Made by a program: the position numbers and the translations under genes. A stretch of DNA of 64,000 nucleotides from Arcanobacterium pluranimalium (GTDB taxonomy: Bacteria; Actinomycetota; Actinomycetes; Actinomycetales; Actinomycetaceae). Below are positions 17,577 to 26,068 of this stretch, piece by piece; within the stretch, counting starts at the first letter, position 1; each line of letters starts with the position of its first letter. The stretch lies in NCBI RefSeq assembly GCF_016907845.1, contig NZ_JAFBCS010000001.1, positions 62,001-126,000 on the forward strand. Direction: 5' to 3'. The notes beneath the pieces are model-generated. The model saw nothing but the letters and a program-made list of their open reading frames with translations, searched no databases and had not been told where the DNA came from.

Positions 17577-18499
17577 ATTCCACAGTTACCCTGGGTATTT
17601 ATGAGAAAGCATTGGTCAGTCCTATTGGCAGTGCGGTCAAGCCCGACGGCGATTGGGCGCGTTTCTTCGCCGACGTTACCGAAGCTGGATTCAGCTTCTG
17701 CGACCTCTCAGTGGACGAAACACCACAGCGTGCAGCCCGCCTCGACTGGAGCGAACAAACCTGCCGTGAAGTGCGCAATGCTGCAGCCGATCAAGGCACT
17801 TTGATTGGCGGGATCTGCCTGTCTCTACATCGCAAAGTGATGCCAGGCTCCGCAGATCCCCTCATCAGGGCACAAGCTCTTGACGTTTACCGCAAAGGTA
17901 TTGATCTGTGCCACAACCTCGGAGTGAGCGTTTGCCAAGTAGCAGGCTACTTTGCCTACTACGAAGCGCCCGATCCTGACGCACGGCAAAGATACCTCGA
18001 CTGCCTAGAATCCGCTCTTCCCTATGCCGCACAAGCAGGCGTAATGCTAGGCATCGAGAACGTGGACGGCCACGATATTTCTTCGATTCCAGACGCGGTT
18101 GAAGTCGTAGAACACTTCAATAATCCCTGGTTACAGACCTACCCAGACATTGGCAACATTGCCGAACACGGAGGAGACGAAACCACGGAACTGCGCGCCG
18201 GCGTCGGGAAAATGCTCGCAATCCACGTCAAAGATACTCGCCCTGGTGAACCTCGCCGCGTTCCATTCGGCACCGGAAACGTCCAATGGCACGCCGCATT
18301 TACCGAGCTAGCCCGCCAAAAATGGAGCGGCAGGATCATGCTCGAAATGTGGAACGACGATTCACCAAACTCGGTCGCTATCTGTGCCGATGCCCGCCAA
18401 ACGGTGAGCGGATGGCTTCAAGAGGCCGGAATTTCCGTAATTCCGGCACATACACACAACTCAGTATCTCGTACACGACGTGAACAACAAAGGAGTTAA
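17573..18499 (+). CDS. ulaE: UlaE-like L-ribulose-5-phosphate 3-epimerase
   Basis: This 308-residue TIM-barrel sugar-phosphate isomerase/epimerase resembles UlaE/SgaU. The metal ligands appear in order: Glu in MLGIENVDG, Asp in YPDIGNIAEHGG, His in AIHVKDTRPGE, and Glu in IMLEMWNDD. The expected reaction is L-xylulose 5-phosphate to L-ribulose 5-phosphate. Its ATG overlaps the ulaD stop (ATGA), with AAGGTG upstream, so translation is coupled. A GTG two codons earlier is possible. The C-terminal 15 residues after the last helix are polar and family-atypical. The next gene begins two bases after its stop. Confidence 0.87.
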   Translation: MNSTVTLGIYEKALVSPIGSAVKPDGDWARFFADVTEAGFSFCDLSVDETPQRAARLDWSEQTCREVRNAAADQGTLIGGICLSLHRKVMPGSADPLIRAQALDVYRKGIDLCHNLGVSVCQVAGYFAYYEAPDPDARQRYLDCLESALPYAAQAGVMLGIENVDGHDISSIPDAVEVVEHFNNPWLQTYPDIGNIAEHGGDETTELRAGVGKMLAIHVKDTRPGEPRRVPFGTGNVQWHAAFTELARQKWSGRIMLEMWNDDSPNSVAICADARQTVSGWLQEAGISVIPAHTHNSVSRTRREQQRS

Positions 18500-18501
18500 G
18501 A

Positions 18502-19170
18502 ATGCTGGACGATCTCAAACAAAAAGTGTGCGAAGGGAACCTTGAGCTGCAACGGCACGGGCTCGTAGCGTGGACCGGCGGCAACCTTTCCGCACTAGAC
18601 CCGCAGACGGGATATATCGTCATCAAGCCCTCTGGCGTGCGCTACGAGGAAATGACGCCAGAAAAAATGGTGGTTGTTGATGCAAACGGAAAGGTGATCG
18701 AGGGAGATTTGGGACCGTCGTCGGACACCGCTTCCCACCTTGCGCTCTACGCAGCCCGCCCGGAATTGCGCTCAATCATCCATACCCACTCTCGCTACGC
18801 AACTGCTTTCGCGGCCGTAGGCAAGGATATTCCCTGCTGCCTCACCGCGATTGCCGACGAATTTGGCGGAGCCATCCCCTGTGCACGATACGCCCCTATC
18901 GGTGGACTCGATATTGCCAAAGCTATATTAGAATGTGGAGGGCGCTCACCTGCAGTGTTACTCAAACAGCACGGAGTTTTCACCATGGGTACGTCGATCA
19001 CCAAGGCCCTGCAAGCTGCTGTTATGGTCGAAGACGTGGCAAGAACAGTGGCTATCGCAATGGGTCTTGGGCAGGTAGAAGAACTGCCTCAAGCTGAGAT
19101 CGAAGCCAACTTCGATCGCTACTCCAACCGCTATGGAACCATCAACGCATCGTTAGGAGTGAGTAAGTGA
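18502..19170 (+). CDS. ulaF: L-ribulose-5-phosphate 4-epimerase (UlaF/AraD family)
   Basis: This 222-residue class II aldolase-fold epimerase converts L-ribulose 5-phosphate to D-xylulose 5-phosphate, the exit into the pentose phosphate pathway. Motifs are LVAWTGGNLSALD, IVIKPSGVRYEEM, GPSSDTASHLALY, the zinc motif IIHTHSRYAT, VLLKQHGVFTMG (third zinc His) and the C-terminal YGTINAS. AAGGAG before ATG 18502 is a strong ribosome site. The stop overlaps the kinase start. UlaF is more likely than AraD because the rest of the operon is Ula-like and there is no arabinose isomerase or ribulokinase. Confidence 0.92.
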   Translation: MLDDLKQKVCEGNLELQRHGLVAWTGGNLSALDPQTGYIVIKPSGVRYEEMTPEKMVVVDANGKVIEGDLGPSSDTASHLALYAARPELRSIIHTHSRYATAFAAVGKDIPCCLTAIADEFGGAIPCARYAPIGGLDIAKAILECGGRSPAVLLKQHGVFTMGTSITKALQAAVMVEDVARTVAIAMGLGQVEELPQAEIEANFDRYSNRYGTINASLGVSK

Positions 19171-20117
19171 TGTTTGACTTGACGACTATTGGTGAGGGCC
19201 AGATCCGACTCACTGTTCCACGTGGAGAGCGCTTGGTGAATGCGGTTAGTTTGCGCATGTCTGCCGCCTGCTCTGAAGCGAATGTGGCGGGTCTCCTTTC
19301 GCAGCTTGGCCGTTCGACGTCGTGGTGCTCCAAGATGCCGCGCGGTGAACTCGCCACTCGCGTATTGCAAGAGTTTCGCTCCGTGGGCGTGGATATGTCC
19401 AATATGGTGCGGGTCGACGACGGTCGCGTGGCCTTGTATTTCATGGAGCCTGGCGATTACCCCATGCCTTCAAAGGTTATTTACGATCGCTTGCACACCC
19501 CTTTCCGTAGTATCCAGATTGACGACGTCAACTGGGAGTCGATGCTCGACACGCGGCTCGTATTTGTTACCGGTATTACCGCGGCTCTGTCTCCAGATAC
19601 GGCGAAGATCGTTCGGTTTTTCTGCGAGCAGGCTCATGAGCGTGGGATCGATATTGCGCTCGACGTTAATTACCGCTCTTTGCTGTGGGATGCGGAGCAA
19701 GCCCGTGAGGTACTTGAACCTATCGCACGCATGTCCACCTTGGTATTCGCGTCGCGTAAAGACGCCCAAACAGTATTTGGAATGCCAGATTTGAGCGGCG
19801 TTGAAGTGTGTAAGAAGACGCGGGAGTTCTTGGAAGTTCCTACAGTTGTATCCACGGATTCAACAGAGGGCGTATACCTTTCTGACGCTCGTGGAGAGGA
19901 ACAGTTCGAGGTAAAGGTTGTGCCTGTTATCGACCGTCCTGGTGCTGGTGATTCATTCGTAGCAGGAACCATTCACGGCTTCCTTGAGGGCGACGTGCGC
20001 GCAGGCGTGAAGTACGGGCAACGTGTTTCCACTTTTGCGCTCACCCATCACGGCGATCTCACTCATATCTCAGCTATGGAACTCGATCTTCCACAAACGA
20101 CTGACATCATTCGATAG
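19167..20117 (+). CDS. PfkB-family carbohydrate kinase
   Basis: This roughly 316-residue ribokinase-fold kinase has the C-terminal catalytic motif IDRPGAGDSFVAGTIHG (residues about 247-263), in which the GAGD Asp is the base. The substrate-side N-terminus is GEGQIRLTVPRGERL with a SAACSEANVAGLLSQLG segment. 2-keto-3-deoxygluconate and other sugar-acid kinases share this look. In this operon, which lacks a PTS, it is the only phosphoryl-donating step, so it probably phosphorylates the imported sugar acid, its lactone or the ring-opened keto acid. AGGAG is seven bases before GTG 19167. ATG 19170, overlapping the ulaF stop, is the alternative start. Confidence 0.87.
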   Translation: MMFDLTTIGEGQIRLTVPRGERLVNAVSLRMSAACSEANVAGLLSQLGRSTSWCSKMPRGELATRVLQEFRSVGVDMSNMVRVDDGRVALYFMEPGDYPMPSKVIYDRLHTPFRSIQIDDVNWESMLDTRLVFVTGITAALSPDTAKIVRFFCEQAHERGIDIALDVNYRSLLWDAEQAREVLEPIARMSTLVFASRKDAQTVFGMPDLSGVEVCKKTREFLEVPTVVSTDSTEGVYLSDARGEEQFEVKVVPVIDRPGAGDSFVAGTIHGFLEGDVRAGVKYGQRVSTFALTHHGDLTHISAMELDLPQTTDIIR

Positions 20118-20140
20118 CGAACATTCACAAGCATTCAACT

Positions 20141-20176
20141 GTGTACTGCACCGTCAGCGCTGAGGGCGCAGTACAC
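20141..20176 (+). promoter_or_regulatory. Intercistronic hairpin between kinase and transporter genes
   Basis: GTGTACTGC (20141-20149) pairs with GCAGTACAC (20168-20176), and CAGCGCTG in between is itself palindromic. In the 79-bp gap before the MFS gene it could act as a partial terminator or as an mRNA-stability element that gives the transporter a different expression level. Confidence 0.4.
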
Positions 20177-20196
20177 CCAAAATTAGGAAAAACAAT

Positions 20197-21597
20197 ATGT
20201 CACTCACTGCAATGGAGCAGGTAGATACCCTGCCATTAACGAGAAACCAAAAATCACTTATCGGGCTCACGATTGTGGGCAATATTTCCGAATTCTTTGA
20301 TCTCTTCCTCATCGGATTCGTTATTCATCTTTTGATGACGACGCCGGGCTGGCAACTGACCGGTTTTGAGGCAGGAGTCATCGGTGCCGCTTCGGGTATT
20401 GGTACCGTGCTTGGCGCTATTTTGTGGGGCCGCTTGGCCGATATGATTGGACGGAAAAAGGCTTTCATCTGGTGCATCGGCGTGCTCGTGTTCTTCACGG
20501 CTATCACGCTCACTATTCAGCCAGGTCAATGGCAGCTTTTGAGCTTGTACCGCATCGGTGTATGTATCGGCGTTGGCGGCCTCAATATTACGTCGATTCC
20601 TTTCGTGCAGGAGTTCGTACCTGCGAAACAGCGCGGCTTGCTTTCTGGTTTGACCTCCGTGTTCATTCCACTTGGCATTTTCCTTGGTTCGCTCGCTACG
20701 AAGGTGCTCGGCGAGCCTTTCGGTTGGAAGGGTCTTATCGCATTGGGCTGCGTTCCGGTAGTACTTATTGCTTGGGCGGCGCTCGTTCCTGAATCGCCAC
20801 GGTTCTTAATTGCTCAAGGCAAGATTGACGAAGCACGTAAAGCATACGCTTGGGCAATGAACATTCCTGAGAGTGAAGTAGGCGCCTTGCCTTCTGATAC
20901 CGCTGAAAAAGCAACCAAGAATGCTTCATATGGATTCGTGCTGCGCAAGTATCCAAAGCAGCTGGTGATTATTTCACTCGGTTCATTCTGCTTTATTTTG
21001 GGTGCCTTTACCGTTCAGTCGTGGGGTCAGAGTATTTTGGGCGAGAGTTTCAAGTTTGATGTTTCCACTGTTGCGTACATGTTCATGGGTGTTTCTCTCG
21101 CCGATCTGCTTGGACGTCTCGGTTCGGCTTGGATTTCTGATCGGATTGGACGCCGCCGCACAATGTTCATTTGGGGTTTGATTGGCGCGGTTGGTTGCGT
21201 TATTGCAGCTATTTCAGCGAAAGTTGCATCGGGCATGTTCAGCGGTGGCGGTGCTGAGACTGCCAGCACCACGCATACGGCTGGAATTGTGTTCTTTATC
21301 GGAATCGTCATTGCTATGGCTTTTGGCGACGGCGCATTCGGTATCCTCAACGCCTTTGGTGCTGAGCAGTTCCCCAACGATGTGCGCTCCACCGGTGTTG
21401 GTTTGGGATACGGCATCGGCGCGATTGCAAAGGTAGTTGGCCCATACTTCGTTGGTGCACTCATCGGTGGCGGAAAGCCAACCCCTGACGTTGTGTTCTT
21501 ACCGTTCGTGATTTTCGCAGTTTTGCTGGTTGCAGGTGGATTTATCTATCTCCAAGCTGAAGAAACTGCTGGTAAGCAACTCGAACAGATCGGGTGA
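20197..21597 (+). CDS. MFS transporter, sugar/acid type
   Basis: This 466-residue integral membrane protein has about 12 hydrophobic segments. It carries the MFS loop motif GRLADMIGRKKAF after TM2, a repeat of it at LGRLGSAWISDRIGRRR after TM8, and PESPRFLIAQGKIDEARKAY at the central loop, a signature of the sugar-porter/acid-symporter branches. As the last gene of the island it is the obvious importer of the substrate, presumably unmodified and driven by protons. There are no PTS components nearby. The ATG at 20197 follows TAGGAAAAA. A GC-rich hairpin lies 12 bases past the stop. Confidence 0.9.
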   Translation: MSLTAMEQVDTLPLTRNQKSLIGLTIVGNISEFFDLFLIGFVIHLLMTTPGWQLTGFEAGVIGAASGIGTVLGAILWGRLADMIGRKKAFIWCIGVLVFFTAITLTIQPGQWQLLSLYRIGVCIGVGGLNITSIPFVQEFVPAKQRGLLSGLTSVFIPLGIFLGSLATKVLGEPFGWKGLIALGCVPVVLIAWAALVPESPRFLIAQGKIDEARKAYAWAMNIPESEVGALPSDTAEKATKNASYGFVLRKYPKQLVIISLGSFCFILGAFTVQSWGQSILGESFKFDVSTVAYMFMGVSLADLLGRLGSAWISDRIGRRRTMFIWGLIGAVGCVIAAISAKVASGMFSGGGAETASTTHTAGIVFFIGIVIAMAFGDGAFGILNAFGAEQFPNDVRSTGVGLGYGIGAIAKVVGPYFVGALIGGGKPTPDVVFLPFVIFAVLLVAGGFIYLQAEETAGKQLEQIG

Positions 21598-21609
21598 ATT
21601 TAGGTTGGG

Positions 21610-21636
21610 TTGGGGGCGGTGGTTGTCCGCCCCCAA
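21610..21636. terminator. Hairpin between the MFS gene and convergent pyrB
   Basis: TTGGGGGCGG (21610-21619) pairs with 21627-21636 around a seven-base loop. It lies between convergent transcription units. There is no clear T-run on either side. Confidence 0.6.
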
Positions 21637-21667
21637 ACCACCCACCTATCTACCTCCCCCAATATAC

Positions 21668-22873
21668 TCAGTTCTTCGCAGTCTCCACTAAACTCTCACA
21701 GTAAAAGCAACGGTATTGACTTTTCTCAGCCACCGGCCGCACAAGTGGCGTAATACTCGGTTCAGCTGCTGATATACACTGCGTATTGCCGCACTTTTCC
21801 GGCGCTTGTTCAATGTGCATGTTCGATGTCGATTCCATATCGGCCACTGGTTCCACCCCAGCCTGCGCCCATCTCCCATTGAGAAGCTCATTAATGAGCG
21901 CCATACGTATGTATTTGCCATTCAAAACCTGCTCAAAATAACAAGCTCGCGGATCGTCGTCTACATCAACCGCAATCTCATTCACACGCGGCAACGGATG
22001 CAAAATACACATATCGAGCTTCGCTTTTACGAGCTTCTCCCGTCGCAAAATGTACGAGTCCTTCAAGCGCATATACTCGTTTTGATCCTTGAACCGTTCT
22101 TGCTGAATACGGGTCATGTACAATACGTCAAGGTACGGTAGCGCTTCGTCTAAACTCTCAGTTTCCATCACTTCAACACCGCATTTTCCGAGCACATCGG
22201 CGCCAATATAGTCCGGCATCCGCAGTTCTGCGGGCGAAATGAACACCATCTTTATCCCCTCATGCCGCGCCAAAGCTCTCACCAAGGAATGAACCGTACG
22301 CCCATACTTCAAATCCCCGCAAAAGCCAATGGTCAGCCCGCTCAATCGCCCTTTTTCTCGATAAATCGTCAAAAGATCAGTGAGTGTCTGGGTTGGGTGA
22401 TTATGCCCGCCGTCGCCCGCATTAATCACCGGTACGCTCGCATTCAACGCCGCTACCAGCGGCGCCCCCTCGAACGGATGCCGCATTGCCACAATATCGG
22501 CATAGCACGAGATAACCCGAGCTGTATCCGCCACACTCTCACCTTTAGCTACCGACGAGCTGCTCGCCTCAGAAAAACCAAGCACTCTGCCACCTAGCTC
22601 GTACATTGCCGCCTCGAAGCTGAGCCGCGTGCGAGTGGACGGCTCATAAAACAGTGTGGCAAGCTTCTTTCCTGCACATGCACGCGAATATTTTTCAGGA
22701 TTGTCGGCAATGTCTACTGCGCGCGCGATAAGCTGCTCAATCTCCGCCACATTCAAATCGAGAATATCAATGAGGCTGCGCGCTACTTTTGCTGCGGATC
22801 TTGCCGTGAGCTTCCCCGCGGCATCGCCCGCAGGATTCCCCGCCGCGGTCAGCGTGTTCTTTTCCGCCGCCAT
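21668..22873 (-). CDS. pyrB: Aspartate carbamoyltransferase with C-terminal PyrI-like zinc domain
   Basis: This 401-residue enzyme condenses carbamoyl phosphate and aspartate in UMP synthesis. The catalytic chain shows [16 protein letters not shown] (STRT phosphate loop), [44 protein letters not shown] and [10 protein letters not shown]. It has an N-terminal extension of about 30 residues. The last 42 residues hold CGNTQC (361-366) and CFYC (389-392), with ISAAEPS between them. This is the pattern of the zinc domain of the PyrI regulatory chain, but the nucleotide-binding half of PyrI is absent. GAGGAGAA precedes ATG 22873, one base after the pyrE stop. It is the last gene of the operon. Confidence 0.95.
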   Translation of the reverse strand: MAAEKNTLTAAGNPAGDAAGKLTARSAAKVARSLIDILDLNVAEIEQLIARAVDIADNPEKYSRACAGKKLATLFYEPSTRTRLSFEAAMYELGGRVLGFSEASSSSVAKGESVADTARVISCYADIVAMRHPFEGAPLVAALNASVPVINAGDGGHNHPTQTLTDLLTIYREKGRLSGLTIGFCGDLKYGRTVHSLVRALARHEGIKMVFISPAELRMPDYIGADVLGKCGVEVMETESLDEALPYLDVLYMTRIQQERFKDQNEYMRLKDSYILRREKLVKAKLDMCILHPLPRVNEIAVDVDDDPRACYFEQVLNGKYIRMALINELLNGRWAQAGVEPVADMESTSNMHIEQAPEKCGNTQCISAAEPSITPLVRPVAEKSQYRCFYCESLVETAKN

Positions 22874-22874
22874 C

Positions 22875-23537
22875 TCAATTCTCCTCGTCTAGCTGCGCGT
22901 TTTGCCACGATTCGTCACTCGGATTCGCGCGGAAAGCCAGCAACTTTGCCACACTTGCGACGTCGATATACCCCGTTTTCGCTGCTACACGCGCAATATC
23001 ATCAAAGGTCACAAGCGAAACTTCCTCCACACCGGCGTCCGCAAAAGCTCGCTTTGCTCGTTCCATTCCGTAGGTAAAAATACTGACGACGCCGAGCACC
23101 TGCGCACCAGCCTCACGCAGCGCTTTTACCGTATCCAGCACCGATCCACCTGTAGAAATAAGATCTTCCACAACGACGACCCGCATGCCCGGCTCCAGGC
23201 GTCCCTCTATCTGATTTTGCCGCCCATGATCTTTACTTCCCGAACGCACGTATCCCATCGGTAAACCCAGCTTGTCTGCCACTATTGCGGCATGAGCGAT
23301 TCCAGCTGTGGCTGTGCCCATTAAACATTCAACGGCCGGGAACTGTGATTTCACCAGTCGTGCAAAGGCCTCCTCTACCCGGTTGCGCACCGCAGGCGCC
23401 GTCAAAATCAGTCTGTTATCGCAATACACTGGACTTTTGATTCCACTTGCCCATGTGAACGGATCATCGGGGCGAAAAAACACCGCCTGAATATCAAGGA
23501 GGTCTTTCGTAATAATCTCACTGCTCGTATCGTTCAT
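22875..23537 (-). CDS. pyrE: Orotate phosphoribosyltransferase
   Basis: This 220-residue enzyme makes OMP from orotate and PRPP. Motifs are [55 protein letters not shown] and the PRPP loop [15 protein letters not shown] chose ATG 23537, which has GGAGAAG just upstream. Longer in-frame starts exist at 23549 and at 23597, where an ATG overlaps the pyrF stop (TAATG) but lacks a ribosome site. The longer form would add 20 polar residues atypical for the family. It lies between pyrF and pyrB in the operon. Confidence 0.94.
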   Translation of the reverse strand: MNDTSSEIITKDLLDIQAVFFRPDDPFTWASGIKSPVYCDNRLILTAPAVRNRVEEAFARLVKSQFPAVECLMGTATAGIAHAAIVADKLGLPMGYVRSGSKDHGRQNQIEGRLEPGMRVVVVEDLISTGGSVLDTVKALREAGAQVLGVVSIFTYGMERAKRAFADAGVEEVSLVTFDDIARVAAKTGYIDVASVAKLLAFRANPSDESWQNAQLDEEN

Positions 23538-23596
23538 TTGCTTCTCCATCCCACGCTCCCAATCGTTTTCATCTCTCAACTCTGCATCCACCTGCA

Positions 23597-24313
23597 TTAA
23601 CGTAACTTTTCACCACAAAAGTCACGTAAGCACTGCTCATAAACAGCAACAGGATCCTTTGCCTGCGTGATCGGACGGCCAACCACGATGTAATCCGAAC
23701 CCGCCTCCCGCGCAGCTCGCGGCGTCATGACGCGCCGCTGATCGGCGTCGTCATTTTCCGCAAAACGAATACCTGGGGTAACGGTGAGAAACTCTGCGCC
23801 GCAAGCTTCATGGACGCCCGCCGCTTCCAGCGGGGAACAAACGACGCCGTCAAGCCCTGCTTCCCGCGCATTCGCAGCATATGCCGCAACCACTCGCTCC
23901 AATGGTTCATTTATCAGCAGATCATCGCGCATACGCACTTCGTCGGTGCTGGTGAGTTGAGTGACGGCGATCAGTATTGGTCGCGTGCCCTCAGCGCACG
24001 CCAGCCCCTCGCGCGCCGCGTTCATCATCTCAATCGTTCCTGCTGCATGTACATTGCACATATCAACACCTAATTCACTGAGCACCGCCATCGTGCGCCG
24101 CACAGTATTGGGAATATCGTGCAATTTGAGGTCAAGGAATATCCGGTGGCCACGATCCCTTATTTGCCGCACAATCTGCGGTCCGCTAGCGTAAAACAAC
24201 TCCATCCCGATTTTCACAAAGGGCTTTGTTTCTTGGCGCTCAAATAAGTCAAGAAACTCCTCTACAGCACTTTGACCCGCAAAATCACACGCCACAATCA
24301 CATCTTTGGCCAT
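23597..24313 (-). CDS. pyrF: Orotidine-5'-phosphate decarboxylase
   Basis: This 238-residue group I OMP decarboxylase forms UMP from OMP. The signature is [18 protein letters not shown] (the D-x-K-x-x-D catalytic set), preceded by VIVACDFAG and followed by [34 protein letters not shown] and [17 protein letters not shown] 24313 follows GGAGAATGAG. It lies one base past the pyrD stop. It is the same suprafamily as the UlaD-like protein of the neighbouring island, but here the canonical catalytic Lys is kept. Confidence 0.95.
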   Translation of the reverse strand: MAKDVIVACDFAGQSAVEEFLDLFERQETKPFVKIGMELFYASGPQIVRQIRDRGHRIFLDLKLHDIPNTVRRTMAVLSELGVDMCNVHAAGTIEMMNAAREGLACAEGTRPILIAVTQLTSTDEVRMRDDLLINEPLERVVAAYAANAREAGLDGVVCSPLEAAGVHEACGAEFLTVTPGIRFAENDDADQRRVMTPRAAREAGSDYIVVGRPITQAKDPVAVYEQCLRDFCGEKLR

Positions 24314-24314
24314 C

Positions 24315-25247
24315 TCATTCTCCATTCCTTTTCTGTGCTATTTCTCCGATAAGTTGCTCTAAAGTGTCGATACCCAAGCGATCCATCACCGCTGGTAACT
24401 CCGAGATGATGCGCGGGCACGCGAAAGGATCAACGAGGTTTGCAGTACCCACCTGCACCGCCGTCGCTCCGGCAATCATCATTTCGATCACCTGCTCGGC
24501 GCTATGCACGCCGCCAATTCCAATAACCGGAACGTTTACTGCATTGCTCACTTGGTGAACCATCCGCAAAGCAAGCGGGAATATAGCTGCGCCTGAAAAT
24601 CCGCCCACTTGGTTGGCAAGTATCGGCGCGCGAGTCTTGAGGTCAAAACGCATCCCAATCAGCGTATTTATAACGCTCAGAGCGTTGGCTCCGGCCTCCA
24701 CACACGCTCGCGCAACGGCCACGACGTCGGTCACATTAGGCGATAACTTCACCACCAATGGCTTGCCGGTCACTTCACGCACTGCTGCCGTAACCTGCGC
24801 TGCCGAGTCAGGATAGCTACCGAAGTTCACGCCACCACCATGCACATTGGGGCAACTGATATTGAGCTCCAACCAGCCAATATTCGCTTCCTCGTCCAAT
24901 TCGCTCGCAACGTGTTGGTACTCCTCAACCGTGAATCCCGAGATATTTGCCATCACCGGCTTAGCAAAGAACTCTTTAATCCGAGGCAATTCCACGCGCT
25001 TCACTTCTGCCACACCAGGATTTTGCAGGCCAATCGCATTGAGCATGCCCGCTTCACATTCGGCCACCCGCGGCGTGGGATTACCAAAGCGCGCCTGCCC
25101 GGTAGTGCCCTTAAATGCAAAACTGCCCAGAATATTCAGATCGTAAAGCTGCGAAAACTCATAGCCGAAACCAAAAGTTCCCGAGGCCGGAATTATCGGA
25201 TTCACCAGGTCAATCCCGCATAAATTCACTCGCAGTCGCTGTTCCAT
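24315..25247 (-). CDS. pyrD: Dihydroorotate dehydrogenase, class 1B catalytic subunit
   Basis: This 310-residue FMN protein oxidises dihydroorotate. Class 1 features are the catalytic Cys in [55 protein letters not shown] and [12 protein letters not shown]. Its pairing with pyrK identifies the NAD-linked 1B type. ATG 25247 ([11 protein letters not shown]) follows GGAAGAG. The frame is open 34 codons upstream, but that part overlaps pyrK and does not look like the family. The pyrK stop lies 22 bases inside this gene, so the two overlap and are probably coupled for 1:1 assembly. Confidence 0.95.
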   Translation of the reverse strand: MEQRLRVNLCGIDLVNPIIPASGTFGFGYEFSQLYDLNILGSFAFKGTTGQARFGNPTPRVAECEAGMLNAIGLQNPGVAEVKRVELPRIKEFFAKPVMANISGFTVEEYQHVASELDEEANIGWLELNISCPNVHGGGVNFGSYPDSAAQVTAAVREVTGKPLVVKLSPNVTDVVAVARACVEAGANALSVINTLIGMRFDLKTRAPILANQVGGFSGAAIFPLALRMVHQVSNAVNVPVIGIGGVHSAEQVIEMMIAGATAVQVGTANLVDPFACPRIISELPAVMDRLGIDTLEQLIGEIAQKRNGE

Positions 25248-26068
25248 GCCATCTCTTCCACTCGCACAACTGGACCTTCCACACACAGACGCCGATACCC
25301 GCCGTCGGCAGCGCGAAATGAACACCCCATACACACCCCGAAACCGCACGCCATTCGCTCCTCAAAACTCAACTCCCCAGGTGCGACGTCCAGTGCGGCA
25401 ATAGCCTCAAGCAACGGGTGCGGCCCACACGCATACACGTAACTGATCGGTTCCTCCTGAGCGAGCTGCGTGAGCGCCGTCGTGACGAGACCTGTTTCGC
25501 CGGCACTTCCGTCAACAGTGCATACGCGCACGTCACACCCGAGAGCGCGGAACTCTTTTTCATAAAAGACCTCGCTGGCAGTGTTGAATCCGAGGAGAAC
25601 TCTTGGCGTTACGCCGCACTCAACCAGCCGGCGCGCGAGCAAAAATAAAGGCGGCACTCCAACGCCGCCGCCTATCAATACTGGATCGCTTCCTGATCGG
25701 GAAACGTCAAAACCATTTCCCAACCCGAGGAGAACATCGAGTCTTTCACCCTCTCCTATCTGCGATAACGCTCGCGTCCCCTCGCCGAGAACTTTATATA
25801 TGAGTGTGACGACGCCGCTGCGCCCGCGTTGCGCGTCAGTTACCTCTGCTATTGCGGCATTGTTTTCAGGCGCAGTTACGTCGCACACGGACAGTGGGCG
25901 CCGCGTGGAAAATCCGGGAACTTTTATATTTACAAACTGCCCTGGTTTTTTGATGGCCGATATATCCCCACGCAGCTTTATTTCAAAAATATTGCGGGCG
26001 ATTTCGCGGTTGCGCATCACTGTGAGCAGGGTTTGTATCATGGTCGATTTCGCTGGTGGAATCATCAT
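25226..26068 (-). CDS. pyrK: Dihydroorotate dehydrogenase electron transfer subunit
   Basis: This 280-residue flavin/iron-sulfur reductase subunit carries electrons from PyrD to NAD. It has the FAD motif TRRPLSVCDV, GGGVGVPPLFLLARRL for NAD, YACGPHPLLEAI, and the 2Fe-2S ligands in ERMACGFGVCMGCSFR with a later RRLCVEGP. All four Cys are present. The ATG at 26068 overlaps the pyrC stop (ATGA), and an adjacent ATG at 26065 is an alternative. It overlaps pyrD by 22 bases. Confidence 0.95.
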   Translation of the reverse strand: MMIPPAKSTMIQTLLTVMRNREIARNIFEIKLRGDISAIKKPGQFVNIKVPGFSTRRPLSVCDVTAPENNAAIAEVTDAQRGRSGVVTLIYKVLGEGTRALSQIGEGERLDVLLGLGNGFDVSRSGSDPVLIGGGVGVPPLFLLARRLVECGVTPRVLLGFNTASEVFYEKEFRALGCDVRVCTVDGSAGETGLVTTALTQLAQEEPISYVYACGPHPLLEAIAALDVAPGELSFEERMACGFGVCMGCSFRAADGGYRRLCVEGPVVRVEEMAWNSDCE

